From the NCBI RefSeq assembly GCF_038452265.1, contig NZ_CP151843.1:1426001-1490000 (forward strand): a stretch of DNA of 64,000 bases, written 5' to 3'. The stretch's first letter is position 1; each line of letters begins with the position of its first letter. This DNA comes from Vibrio diazotrophicus (GTDB lineage: Bacteria; Pseudomonadota; Gammaproteobacteria; Enterobacterales; Vibrionaceae). A program made the translations under genes and the position numbers. Shown here in pieces: positions 9,670 through 18,266 of this stretch. Below the pieces are notes generated by a model. That model was not told where the DNA came from and did not search any database. It saw nothing but the letters and a program-made list of their open reading frames with translations.

Positions 9670-9700
9670 GTGAAAGATTGAACAGTTGTTTTGGGTGGAA

Positions 9701-10744
9701 CTACGCCATCTCGTGGCTGAATCGGGTCGACTCAAAACGGTTGAGCAGGCGATGAACAAAGTAGGTCACTAGCAGTGTCACCACAATCGCAAACAGAATG
9801 CTGCTAACACGGTAGAGAGCGCTGTAAACCAAATCACCACCCGGAGTCAGATATTGACCGAACAAGATTCCAAGTGTTGTTAAGCCGCCAAATCCCGCCC
9901 CCGAACCGCTCGACTCTTTCACGTGCATATAGCTGAAGATCATTGCTCCAATCCAAAGAATCGGCACAACAAACAATAGTAAATTTGACCAGTCATACAA
10001 CAGAATTTGCCCAAGCAAACCAAATGTCACACCCATTAATGTACCCATCGCACGTTTACGTGCATAACCCATAGCGCCATTCCAGTTCATAGGGAAAAGC
10101 AGCAGTACCGTCGTGGCTTGAGCAGACAAAGAATCACTTAGGTTAAATACCTGAAACACAATAAATGACAGCGTTGCTATGCTTGCCCCCATGATAGCTT
10201 CATGGCGCATACGGTGACTTTTCTTGGCTTCCAATGGTCTTGGTGGTGGCTCTCTCGGCTCAACATCTGGAATAAAGAATGTCATTAAATAGGCGATAGC
10301 CACGGAAATAACACTCGCCAGTAAGTTCGTAAATACGAGGTTGTTAATGTCTGTTGTTGGGTAACTGGCAAAATGCAGCATGATACTCAAACTGATGACG
10401 CTATTTGCTCCAAACAAAAACAAGCTGCCTTTTGACATACAGGCAAATTTCATCAGAAATAAACCAAATACAATCAATGTCATTATGCCCGGATGACCAC
10501 CAAACAGCCCTCCAAGGATGCCGATTTCTAATCCACATACAACGGCTGCAGCAATCAACTGGCGGGCTGCGTGAGCATTCATTACTGGCACCATGCCAAG
10601 CAGAAGCATTGGCGTAACCGTGAAGAACACGCCATTGTCCCAACCGAACAATTTACTGATGGTGAAGCCAAGGGTTGCACCAGTGGCAATACGCAGACAC
10701 TGTCTGAGATCATTCGCAGACAATGGGTGATCCCATAATCTCAT
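9701..10744 (-). CDS. DUF2955/FUSC-like membrane protein of an efflux pair
   Basis: A 347-residue inner-membrane protein with two sets of about five hydrophobic helices separated by a charged linker (EPREPPPRPLEAKKSHRMRH). This duplicated layout matches DUF2955 proteins, related to the AaeB/FUSC group of aromatic-acid exporters. It follows a HlyD-type adaptor gene by 12 bases and shares a MarR regulator with it. The pair probably forms a two-component inner-membrane exporter; the substrate is unknown. A second DUF2955-HlyD pair is present at 60061-62110. Confidence 0.78.
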   Translation of the reverse strand: MRLWDHPLSANDLRQCLRIATGATLGFTISKLFGWDNGVFFTVTPMLLLGMVPVMNAHAARQLIAAAVVCGLEIGILGGLFGGHPGIMTLIVFGLFLMKFACMSKGSLFLFGANSVISLSIMLHFASYPTTDINNLVFTNLLASVISVAIAYLMTFFIPDVEPREPPPRPLEAKKSHRMRHEAIMGASIATLSFIVFQVFNLSDSLSAQATTVLLLFPMNWNGAMGYARKRAMGTLMGVTFGLLGQILLYDWSNLLLFVVPILWIGAMIFSYMHVKESSGSGAGFGGLTTLGILFGQYLTPGGDLVYSALYRVSSILFAIVVTLLVTYFVHRLLNRFESTRFSHEMA

Positions 10745-10756
10745 GCTTCCCCCTAA

Positions 10757-11815
10757 TTAATAGATGTAGTGAAGAGCACTAAGGAAGCGAATCTGCGCTT
10801 TAGCCAGCCACGAGAATAGTGAGTTTTCAGGAATGAGCTGAACCGTTGCACGAGCGCCGGACGGCAGATGATCAACCAACTGGCTATCGATCGCAAGGTG
10901 AACACGCATGCGTTGTGCGTCACGAACCCATCGGTTCGATGTGGTCGGTGTTGCCAGACTACCATCAGCGGCGAATTGTCCCGCACTCACACCAGCATCC
11001 AACGTACTGAGCTGAGCTTCGAATACTTGTCCCGGCTTACTGTCAAAGGCAATTAAAGCTCGGCTGTTGGACGAAAAATGACGCAAACTTTTCTCACGAA
11101 AATCGGCAATCACATCCACTTCATCTGCAACTAACGCTACAAGGGGGCTGCCTGCGTTTGCGTAAGTACCATTTTCTAATTGCAAGTTGGTAACAACACC
11201 ATCGTGCTCTGCCACAACGCGAGTATAAGAAAGGTTCAGTTTTGCTTTATCCAGCTGGTTTTGTGCAACGCGAACACTGACATTGTTATTACCCGTTTCT
11301 CCGCGATTAACTTGCAACTGTTTTAGTCTAGCTTGCGCTGCTGCAACGTTAGCTTGAGCAGCTACCGCGGCACTTTGCGCATCATCTTTTAACTGTTGTG
11401 AAGTACCGTTGCGAAGGAAAAGAGTGTTAAGGCGGTTTGCTTCACGGCGCTTTTGCTCAGCAATGATAACGCTGGCTTTCACGTCTGCTTGTGCAGCGGC
11501 GATGGAAGCATCGAGTTGTTCGTTATTTTGCATGACTTGTTTTAGGTTCAGTTCTGCTTGCTCAACCGCTAATTGGTAAGAGGTTGGATCGATATCAAAC
11601 AGTACATCGCCTTTGTTTACAGCTTGGTTGTTTTCCACATAAACATTGGCAATTTTACCGCTGACTTGAGGGGCAATTTTTGTGACGACGCGGGTCGCCA
11701 TAGCTTGAGGTGTCAAAGGCATCGCTAAATCCGCAACAAGGAAATAGGCGAATACAAAGACAAACCCGAAGCAGGAATATTTTATCCAGCGAGCGAATTT
11801 TTGATCTGGTGTCAT
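10757..11815 (-). CDS. HlyD/EmrA-family membrane fusion protein
   Basis: A 352-residue periplasmic adaptor with one N-terminal membrane anchor (CFGFVFVFAYFLVADLAM), a split biotinyl-lipoyl domain (IAPQVSGKIANVYVENNQAV and VVAEHDGVVTNLQLENGTY) and an alpha-hairpin coiled coil between them rich in Ala, Gln and Asn. Such adaptors link an inner-membrane pump to an outer-membrane channel. It lies 17 bases after the MarR gene and 12 bases before the DUF2955 gene, forming one transcription unit with them. Confidence 0.9.
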   Translation of the reverse strand: MTPDQKFARWIKYSCFGFVFVFAYFLVADLAMPLTPQAMATRVVTKIAPQVSGKIANVYVENNQAVNKGDVLFDIDPTSYQLAVEQAELNLKQVMQNNEQLDASIAAAQADVKASVIIAEQKRREANRLNTLFLRNGTSQQLKDDAQSAAVAAQANVAAAQARLKQLQVNRGETGNNNVSVRVAQNQLDKAKLNLSYTRVVAEHDGVVTNLQLENGTYANAGSPLVALVADEVDVIADFREKSLRHFSSNSRALIAFDSKPGQVFEAQLSTLDAGVSAGQFAADGSLATPTTSNRWVRDAQRMRVHLAIDSQLVDHLPSGARATVQLIPENSLFSWLAKAQIRFLSALHYIY

Positions 11816-11832
11816 GATGTAAAACTTCTCTT

Positions 11833-12306
11833 TTATTCTAAGGTTTCTGACTTTTTACTAAGTGCGTCAAGCGCGCTATGTGACACTCTGTCGAGTATCG
11901 ATGAAAGCATTTTTATCTCTTCATCACTGATGTTATTCAGCAGTTGGCTACGAACTTCGACGATTTTTTCTTCCATCTGTTTGAGCAGTGATATTCCATC
12001 TTCGGTCAGTCGTACGATTCGAGCGCGTTTATCACTCTTACAGCTGTAGCGAGTGATGAGAGATTGCTCTTCTAGTTGATTTAAGGTGCGCATTAACGAT
12101 GGCAATTCAATTTCAAGCGCTTCAGCAAGACATTTCTGACTTACGTTGTCGCCCAGACGTCTCAGTTTCCATAGCGCCGTCCAACGCGGGTGCGTAAGAC
12201 CAAGTGGCGCCAATTCGCGATCAGCCACCATTTTCCACAGGCGTGAAACGCGAGCTAACTGTTCAGCGAGAGACAATTCTTTGAGGCTTGCAATGTCGTG
12301 TACCAT
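11833..12306 (-). CDS. MarR-family transcriptional regulator
   Basis: A 157-residue winged-helix regulator. It shows the MarR pattern: a dimerisation helix, HTH LGDNVSQKCLAEALEIELPSL, the LEEQSLITR recognition segment and the wing DKRARIVRLTEDG. It resembles SlyA/MarR proteins that are released from DNA by aromatic ligands. It is first in an operon with the HlyD adaptor and the DUF2955 transporter. Two near-identical 20-bp palindromes lie 14 and 40 bases upstream of its start codon and are its likely operators, so autoregulation is expected. Confidence 0.9.
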   Translation of the reverse strand: MVHDIASLKELSLAEQLARVSRLWKMVADRELAPLGLTHPRWTALWKLRRLGDNVSQKCLAEALEIELPSLMRTLNQLEEQSLITRYSCKSDKRARIVRLTEDGISLLKQMEEKIVEVRSQLLNNISDEEIKMLSSILDRVSHSALDALSKKSETLE

Positions 12307-12319
12307 GATTAACTCTTAT

Positions 12320-12339
12320 TTACTTAGCGTGCTAAGTAA
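12320..12339. promoter_or_regulatory. MarR operator 1 (perfect palindrome)
   Basis: TTACTTAGCGTGCTAAGTAA is a perfect 9-bp inverted repeat around GT, immediately upstream of the MarR gene start. Size and symmetry fit a MarR-dimer site. Confidence 0.75.
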
Positions 12340-12345
12340 TATAAT

Positions 12346-12365
12346 TTAGTTAGCACGCTAAGTAA
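12346..12365. promoter_or_regulatory. MarR operator 2 (near-perfect palindrome)
   Basis: TTAGTTAGCACGCTAAGTAA repeats operator 1 with a single arm mismatch. The two centres are 26 bp apart, and a TATAAT-like hexamer at 12340-12345 lies between them, so bound repressor would cover the promoter region between the divergent marR and antiporter genes. Confidence 0.72.
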
Positions 12366-12543
12366 ATAGTTGTGAGTTAAATCACATAAAATTTTATTGG
12401 TGTCGTGAACAAGATTGGTGAGAAAAATCGATAGAAATTGGCCAGGGAGAAATGAAATTATCGTCTATTGTTAAAGGGTTACAGTATTCTGAATTCAATC
12501 AGCACTAATCCAAGCGGATTCAACTCCCAAAAGGCGCAGGCTT

Positions 12544-13752
12544 GTGGAAGAACACATCATTATCCTTGTAATCGCTCTAGTGATTCTCAGCTACGGTTAC
12601 ATTTCTAATTTTCTGGCTCGCTATGATATTTCCGGACCAATGGTATTTACCGGACTCGGTCTACTGTTTTCTCCGCTCGGACTGAACTTTGCGCAGCTCA
12701 ATATCGATGCCAATATGGTCACGGTACTGGTCGAAATAGCTTTAGTTTTGGTGCTGTTTAGCGATGCAGCATTATTGGATCTCGGCCTTTTAAAGCAATC
12801 ATGGAAAATCCCGGCGAGATTGCTTTTTATCGGTCTGCCCATCACGGTAGTCGCAGGAACCATCGCTGGAAAAATCCTTTTCCCGCAAATGCCATTTTTG
12901 GATTTACTGTTGCTGGCTCTGATTCTTACGCCAACCGATGCCGCATTGGGGAAAGCGGTTGTTTCCGATCCTATCGTTCCCAAAACCGTGCGCTCTACCA
13001 TCAATGTTGAAAGTGGTTTAAATGACGGCATTATTTTCCCTGTCTTGATTACGGTTGTGGCAGCGATAAGCGCTGGCATTCACCATGAACCTCAAGGTAA
13101 CTGGATGATTTACGTCGCTGAGCAGATTGTGTTTGGTGGTCTGGCTGGCGCAGCGATTGGCTACTTAGGTGCAAAAGCACAGATGAAGTGTTTGCAGAAA
13201 GGGTGGATGGTGGAAACCTATCGCAACTTGGTACCTATCGCTTTAGCCATTCTCTCTTACTACAGTGCCGAGGTTGTTTCTGGCAATGGCTTTATCGCTG
13301 CGTTTTTTGCTGGCTTATATGCTGGCAATACCAATCAAGGTGTTCGCGAGCACATTGAAGATTTTGCCGAGAGTGAAGGTGAGCTTTTGGTGTTGATCAG
13401 CTTCTTTGTGTTTGGCTTTGCCTTTGTGCCTGTCACTTGGGATTACATTTCAGCACCTGTGATTGTTTACGCTTTACTAAGTTTAACTGTATTGCGAATG
13501 CTGCCTGTGATTCTTTGTTTGCTCGGAAGTAAACTTGATTTCTCAACCATGAGCTTTATTGCTTGGTTTGGCCCAAGAGGTATTGCTTCTATATTGTATG
13601 CGCTGTTGGTCGCTCATGAATTCGGTTCTATTCAAGGTTATGAGCAGTTGTTCGCGGTTGTGACTTTAACGGTATTGATGAGCATTTTTGCCCACGGTTT
13701 TTCTGCTCAGCCGTTGGCGAATTTGTATAGCAAACACATCCAAAAGCCATAG
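12544..13752 (+). CDS. CPA1-type cation:proton antiporter (NhaP-like)
   Basis: A 402-residue protein with about 12 membrane segments of the Na+/H+ exchanger fold. Conserved features include LILTPTDAALGKAVV and INVESGLNDGIIFPV, the ND signature of CPA1 ion sites, plus WFGPRGIAS. It starts at a GTG with a weak AGG upstream. It is divergent from the MarR operon, with the twin operators about 180 bases from its start, so co-control by MarR is possible. It is the second monovalent-cation antiporter in the window after nhaD. Confidence 0.85.
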   Translation: MEEHIIILVIALVILSYGYISNFLARYDISGPMVFTGLGLLFSPLGLNFAQLNIDANMVTVLVEIALVLVLFSDAALLDLGLLKQSWKIPARLLFIGLPITVVAGTIAGKILFPQMPFLDLLLLALILTPTDAALGKAVVSDPIVPKTVRSTINVESGLNDGIIFPVLITVVAAISAGIHHEPQGNWMIYVAEQIVFGGLAGAAIGYLGAKAQMKCLQKGWMVETYRNLVPIALAILSYYSAEVVSGNGFIAAFFAGLYAGNTNQGVREHIEDFAESEGELLVLISFFVFGFAFVPVTWDYISAPVIVYALLSLTVLRMLPVILCLLGSKLDFSTMSFIAWFGPRGIASILYALLVAHEFGSIQGYEQLFAVVTLTVLMSIFAHGFSAQPLANLYSKHIQKP

Positions 13753-13782
13753 TCGCATCTCAAACAAAGCGGCATGCAAAAC

Positions 13783-13806
13783 AAAGCCGGCTTGATTGCC
13801 GGCTTT
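13783..13806. terminator. Terminator between the antiporter and binding-protein genes
   Basis: AAAGCCGGC and GCCGGCTTT form a perfect 9-bp stem with a 6-base loop. It lies between convergent genes, with only short T-runs, and may act in both directions. Confidence 0.7.
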
Positions 13807-13844
13807 CATCTCAATAAATCGTGTCTAAAGTTGATGAGATTGAA

Positions 13845-14618
13845 TTATAGGTTTTCACCATAGATATCGAAGCTGAAGTATTTCGCTGCGATCTTATCGT
13901 AAGTACCGTTTTGGCGAATTTCGACGATAGCTTGGTTAAACTTCTCTGCCAGCTCTTGGTCCTGTTTACGTAGCGCAAGTGCAGTACCTTCACCGATGTA
14001 GGCTTTATCCGTTACCGCTTGGCCTTTGAATTCAAAGCTCTTGCCCTCTGCTTTATCTAGGAAAGCGAGAGACAGTTGGTCTGCGTTGCCGAATGTCGCA
14101 TCTAAGCGGCCGTTTTGCATGTCGATGTATACTTCGTCCTGACCGGTATAGCGTTTAATCTCAGCAACTGCGCCAAACTTGTCTGTTACGTAGCGGTCAT
14201 GAATCGTACCCTGCTGAACACCAATCACTTTGTCTTTCATACCAGCTTGATCAATGGTGAAGTCAGCATTTTTTGCTGCCACGAAACGCGCGGGTGTTTG
14301 GTAGTACTTGTTAGTGAACAGAACCTTTTTCTTACGGTCGTCTGTGATACGCATTGACGCCATGATCACGTCTGATTTGCGAGCAAGCAGGCTAGGGATT
14401 AGTGCATCCCAGCTTTGTGAAACCCAAGTACACTCTAGTTTTGCTTGAGCACATAACGCGTCTGCAATTTCAATATCGAAGCCAACAGGCGTACCGTCTG
14501 CATTCTTGTAGTTGAACGGTGGGTAAGTGAAGTCAGAAGCAAGACGTACTTCTTTTGCAAAAGCTGCTGAACCGAACAGTGCTGCACAACAAGCTAAACC
14601 TAAAGCTAATTTTTTCAT
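13845..14618 (-). CDS. Periplasmic basic-amino-acid-binding protein (ArgT/ArtJ family)
   Basis: A 257-residue secreted protein with a signal peptide ending near LFGSAAFA. The mature part has the SBP_bac_3 family signatures (FTYPPFNYKNADGTPVGFDIEIADAL and YIGEGTALALRK), as in Lys/Arg/Orn- and His-binding proteins of polar amino-acid ABC importers. No permease or ATPase gene is adjacent. It lies 24 bases downstream of a HisC-like aminotransferase gene, so the pair is probably one transcript; ligand identity is not determined. Confidence 0.88.
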   Translation of the reverse strand: MKKLALGLACCAALFGSAAFAKEVRLASDFTYPPFNYKNADGTPVGFDIEIADALCAQAKLECTWVSQSWDALIPSLLARKSDVIMASMRITDDRKKKVLFTNKYYQTPARFVAAKNADFTIDQAGMKDKVIGVQQGTIHDRYVTDKFGAVAEIKRYTGQDEVYIDMQNGRLDATFGNADQLSLAFLDKAEGKSFEFKGQAVTDKAYIGEGTALALRKQDQELAEKFNQAIVEIRQNGTYDKIAAKYFSFDIYGENL

Positions 14619-14642
14619 TGGTTAATTCCTTTTATCAATTAT

Positions 14643-15716
14643 CTACGATTGCGTTGGGTAACTGCGGAGCACACTAATCACTTCTTCCATGCTCGATTGG
14701 CTACCGATAGTGATTCGTACGCAGTTTCTAAGTGCAGGGTCGTGGCTTTGATTGCGAGTCACAATACCTTGCTTTAGAAGATACGCAAACAAGTCTTCAC
14801 CTGAATGTGTACGTACTAACACGAAATTGGTTGATGACGGGTAGACGTGAGCAATACATGGCAAGTTGTTTAACTCACTGATGAACCATTCACGGGTACG
14901 AATAAGCGTTTGAGTATTCTCTTCTACCTGTTTTAGACCCGTTTCAGACAGCGCCGCTAATACCACCGTTGCACTTGAATCCGGCATTGGGTAAGGAGGA
15001 ATAAGCTTAGAAACGAAATCCATCACACTCTTATCGGCGATAATAAAACCGCAACGTACTGCCGCTAAGCCAAAGGCTTTCGATAAAGTGCGAATGACCA
15101 CTAAGTTCGGATATTGAGCAATCAGACTTGCGGCGTTGTGTTCCATTTCAAATTCGATATAGGCTTCATCAACCACTACGATGGCGTCGTCTTGTGTTCC
15201 TTCAAGCACTTTGACGATCTCTGCTTGAGAGATGAGATTGCCAGTAGGGTTATTCGGTGAACATAGAAACACCAAATTCGCCTCTTTTGCTGCCTGAATA
15301 ACACCTTGGCAGTCCAATTCGAAAGCATTACCAACGAGTGGCACTTTGATGGTTTCTATCGCAAGTGCATCGGCACAGAACTCATACATAGCGTAAGTTG
15401 GCGGACAAACCACGATTTTATCTTTGCCCGGTTGGCAGAAGGTACGAATCAATAGGTCAATAGCTTCATCTGCACCGCGTACCGCAAGCACTGGAGCGTC
15501 AACCCCCGCGTATTTTTGATAAGCCGATGCAACATCATGAGGCAGAAAATCAGGGTAGCGGTTGTAGCTTTGCTCCTGATTATCGAAATGGATTGGGAAC
15601 TCAAGTTCGTTGGCGTTTAACCACACTCGACCTGAACCACCGATACGTCTTGCTGACTGATAAGGTATTAATTTTTTTATGACCTCTGGTACCAATGAGG
15701 CGGCTAGTGAAGACAT
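14643..15716 (-). CDS. HisC-like aminotransferase (histidinol-phosphate aminotransferase family)
   Basis: A PLP enzyme of about 357 residues, class I/II aminotransferase fold. Seen are FLCSPNNPTGN, VVDEAYIEF (Asp for the PLP ring nitrogen) and the PLP lysine in RTLSKAFGLAAVRCGF. ATG 15716 is preceded by AGAGGT at good spacing; a GTG at 15749 would add 11 unlikely residues. It is not in a his operon but is paired with an amino-acid-binding protein gene and divergent from a LysR regulator. It may therefore act on another amino acid, for example an aromatic one, rather than in histidine synthesis. Confidence 0.85.
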   Translation of the reverse strand: MSSLAASLVPEVIKKLIPYQSARRIGGSGRVWLNANELEFPIHFDNQEQSYNRYPDFLPHDVASAYQKYAGVDAPVLAVRGADEAIDLLIRTFCQPGKDKIVVCPPTYAMYEFCADALAIETIKVPLVGNAFELDCQGVIQAAKEANLVFLCSPNNPTGNLISQAEIVKVLEGTQDDAIVVVDEAYIEFEMEHNAASLIAQYPNLVVIRTLSKAFGLAAVRCGFIIADKSVMDFVSKLIPPYPMPDSSATVVLAALSETGLKQVEENTQTLIRTREWFISELNNLPCIAHVYPSSTNFVLVRTHSGEDLFAYLLKQGIVTRNQSHDPALRNCVRITIGSQSSMEEVISVLRSYPTQS

Positions 15717-15899
15717 GGTTGACCTCTCGCTAGTGCTAGTTAGTCGCACTGAGTGATTTTTTATTCGTTAAACTGCATTTAATTTGTTTTTATTTGCAAT
15801 TCGCTTTTTGTTTTGATTATTCAATCAAAAAGAATTTGTAAAAAGAATCGAAATAAACACATACTAGCCATGATAAAAAATCATAGCTTGAGGTGTGGG

Positions 15900-16811
15900 A
15901 TGCATCTTCCATCGACAAAAACATTACAGGCATTTCTCGCCACAGCAGAAAACTTGAATTTTACTAAGGCTGCGCATGCTTTGAACCTGACTCAGGGCGC
16001 GATCAGTCGGCAAATTCTTTCATTAGAAGAGTTGTTGGGTGTGAAATTGTTTTTCCGTCATGCAAGGGGATTGTCGCTCACGCAACAAGGGTTGAAGTTT
16101 GTTCCTCATGCGGAAGATGTACTGAACCGTCTACGCTCGGCGATTGAAGAAGTGTCGTCGACACCTTCCACTATTAAACTCAACGCGCCTAGCTGCGTGA
16201 CATCTTGGTTGTTGCCGAGATTAATGGCTTTTCAGGACGCACACCCTGATATTGATGTCGAGCTGACTTCAACCATTAAGCATCACCTTGAACCGAACTT
16301 TAATTTGTTTGATGCAGTGATTATGTACAGCAAAGCGCCCAAGCTTCCTTCCGTGGTAAGCCATCAATTGTTTCAAGAGTGTTTAACGCCTATCTGTCGC
16401 CCAGAACTGCTGGATGATTTAGGGCAACAGCTGTCGTTTGATGATTTACCACGACTGACGTGGTTACATGCGAATACAGAACAAAGTGACTGGAAGTTAT
16501 GGCTAAACCACATGGATAAAAGAGAGCTGTTTAGCAAAAGCAATCAGCACTTTTCAACCCTTGACCAAACAATGAATGCGGCTCAGCAAGGGTTTGGTAT
16601 CGCAGTGGGTGACATCACTCTCGCTGAGCAAGATCTTGCTATGCATCGATTAATTAAGCCTTTTGAACAGACAGTACTTTCTGGCCACAGCTATTACTTT
16701 TTGTACCCAAAACAGAGTGATAATCCTATGCTAGATACGCTTCAGGATTGGCTCGTTTCTGGCTTTCAACAATCAGTAGCAATCGAAAAGCAGGCGATGG
16801 CTGCGAACTAA
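15900..16811 (+). CDS. GcvA-like LysR-family regulator
   Basis: A 303-residue LysR regulator with an N-terminal HTH (FTKAAHALNLTQGAISRQILSLE) and a ligand-binding domain resembling GcvA/AmpR proteins. I place the start at ATG 15900, which has GAGG 6 bases upstream and puts the HTH at the usual distance from the N-terminus; upstream in-frame starts at 15813 and 15870 add a Lys/Asn-rich tail of low credibility. It is divergent from the HisC-binding-protein unit and likely controls it. Confidence 0.86.
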   Translation: MHLPSTKTLQAFLATAENLNFTKAAHALNLTQGAISRQILSLEELLGVKLFFRHARGLSLTQQGLKFVPHAEDVLNRLRSAIEEVSSTPSTIKLNAPSCVTSWLLPRLMAFQDAHPDIDVELTSTIKHHLEPNFNLFDAVIMYSKAPKLPSVVSHQLFQECLTPICRPELLDDLGQQLSFDDLPRLTWLHANTEQSDWKLWLNHMDKRELFSKSNQHFSTLDQTMNAAQQGFGIAVGDITLAEQDLAMHRLIKPFEQTVLSGHSYYFLYPKQSDNPMLDTLQDWLVSGFQQSVAIEKQAMAAN

Positions 16812-16866
16812 TTTGTTCTGCATCCAATATCGACAGATTCAGAATAGAAACAAAGAAGGAGCCGTT

Positions 16867-17148
16867 ATGGCGCGTCCGAAAATTCCTCGTCAGATTTGTG
16901 GTTCTCCAGCTCAAAGCTGTTTTAAACCTAATGGCGTACCAATGGGAAGTTTAGAAAAGGTTTTTCTTGAAGCTGATGAATTTGAAGCGATTCGGCTGGT
17001 GGACTATCAAGGAATGCAACAGCAACAGGCAGCCGTTGAGATGGGAGTCTCGCGACAAACGTTGGCCAACTTGGTGAAATCTGCCCGTAAAAAAGTGGCG
17101 GATAGCTTGCTCAATGGTAAAGCGTTGATGATGAGCCCAGCGGAGTAA
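16867..17148 (+). CDS. DUF134 (UPF0251) putative DNA-binding protein
   Basis: A 93-residue protein that begins MARPKIPRQICGSPAQSCF with the DUF134 features: two N-terminal cysteines, a FKPNGVPM segment and an acidic EADEFEAIRLVDYQG block. A sigma-70 region-4-like HTH follows (QQQAAVEMGVSRQTLANLVKSA). The family is uncharacterised but often presumed to bind DNA. ATG 16867 has AAGGAG 6 bases upstream. It follows the LysR gene by 55 bases, and no partner redox or FeMo-cofactor-like gene is nearby. Confidence 0.88.
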   Translation: MARPKIPRQICGSPAQSCFKPNGVPMGSLEKVFLEADEFEAIRLVDYQGMQQQQAAVEMGVSRQTLANLVKSARKKVADSLLNGKALMMSPAE

Positions 17149-17157
17149 TTTGGGCTC
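17133..17157 (+). terminator. Short terminator overlapping the DUF134 stop
   Basis: GAGCCCA and TGGGCTC form a 7-bp stem with an 11-base loop, followed by TGTTT. The stem begins inside the last codons of the DUF134 gene. Confidence 0.45.
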
Positions 17158-17177
17158 TGTTTAGAGTGTTGTTCTCG

Positions 17178-18077
17178 CTAGTAGTTATCCCAATAGGGCT
17201 TGTCACCGTAGAAGCCAGATAGAAAGTCGATGAAGTGTCGAACTTTGGAAGCAAGAAACTCCCTATGGCTGTACAGCGCATAAAGCCCGAGAGGTTCAAT
17301 TGGGAAGTTGTCGAGAATCTCCAACTCTCCTGATGCAATAGCAGAGCCGGTCAGAAAAGTAGGCTGAATGGCATAACCACGTCCCAATACCGCTGTTTTG
17401 ACAATCACATCACCGTTGTTGCTGGCGAAATCACTGCGAAAATCATGCACCGATAGGTGTTTCGGCCAGTGAGTAAAAAGACTTCTCGGATCAGAGTACG
17501 AAAAACGCAGGTAGTTGAGTTGACATAATTCATCAAAGCTAGTTGGTCTGCCATGTTTATCCCAATAGCTCGGTGCGGCGCAAACAAAGAGGTTTATCGG
17601 CGTAATTTTTTTCGCCACAAGCGCTGAGTCTTTGAGATGACCGATACGCAGGGCGATATCAACCCCTTCTTCAAGAATGTCGACTTTCCTGTCCGTTAAA
17701 AACAGTTCAACTTTGATCTCAGGGAACTGGGTCTGGAACTGTTCTATAGGGCCGGACAAGTGGTAAACCCCAAATGACATCGGTGCGCTTATTCTCAACG
17801 TGCCTGAGACTTGGGTATGCAAGTTAGAAATCGCATTTTCCATATCATCAATATCCATCAATACTTGATGGCAGCGATCGAAATAGGCCTGACCAGCTTC
17901 GGTCAGATTTACGCGGCGCGTAGTCCGGTTAAGCAACCTTATTTTTAGATCATCTTCCAGTTGCGCGACGTATTTGCTGACCAGTTGTGGCGACAGTTCC
18001 AGCTTGTCTGCGGCTTTAACGAAGCTTCCTTCCGATACAACGGTCGTGAAAGCTCTCATAGCAACAATCTTGTCCAT
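17178..18077 (-). CDS. LysR-family regulator divergent from the ygiD-like dioxygenase
   Basis: A 299-residue LysR protein of the DsdC/AaeR-like group that starts MDKIVAMRAFTTVVSEGSF and carries the HTH FVKAADKLELSPQLVSKYVAQLE. ATG 18077 is preceded by a GGAAGAAG run; an in-frame GTG ten codons earlier is less likely. It is divergent from a DODA-type dioxygenase gene, the common arrangement for a LysR regulator and its single target; its inducer is unknown. Confidence 0.88.
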   Translation of the reverse strand: MDKIVAMRAFTTVVSEGSFVKAADKLELSPQLVSKYVAQLEDDLKIRLLNRTTRRVNLTEAGQAYFDRCHQVLMDIDDMENAISNLHTQVSGTLRISAPMSFGVYHLSGPIEQFQTQFPEIKVELFLTDRKVDILEEGVDIALRIGHLKDSALVAKKITPINLFVCAAPSYWDKHGRPTSFDELCQLNYLRFSYSDPRSLFTHWPKHLSVHDFRSDFASNNGDVIVKTAVLGRGYAIQPTFLTGSAIASGELEILDNFPIEPLGLYALYSHREFLASKVRHFIDFLSGFYGDKPYWDNY

Positions 18078-18266
18078 ATTAACTTCTTCCTGTATTAGAA
18101 ATGCCACGTTTATAATTAAGCAACACGGCGCTATTTTATCACGCCTGAGTTGATAGGTATATTAGTCGACATAGTCAAGGCGAGCTTAGATTCAAGCCAA
18201 ACATAGTGTTAAGACAGACTTAGTATTAAGACTAAAAACGAAAGCCGCCGAATCAGGAGAAGTAAA

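Noticed and set aside
15813..15899. N-terminal extension of the GcvA-like regulator
   Set aside because: A Lys/Asn-rich 29-residue extension would misplace the HTH, and GAGG supports the ATG at 15900.
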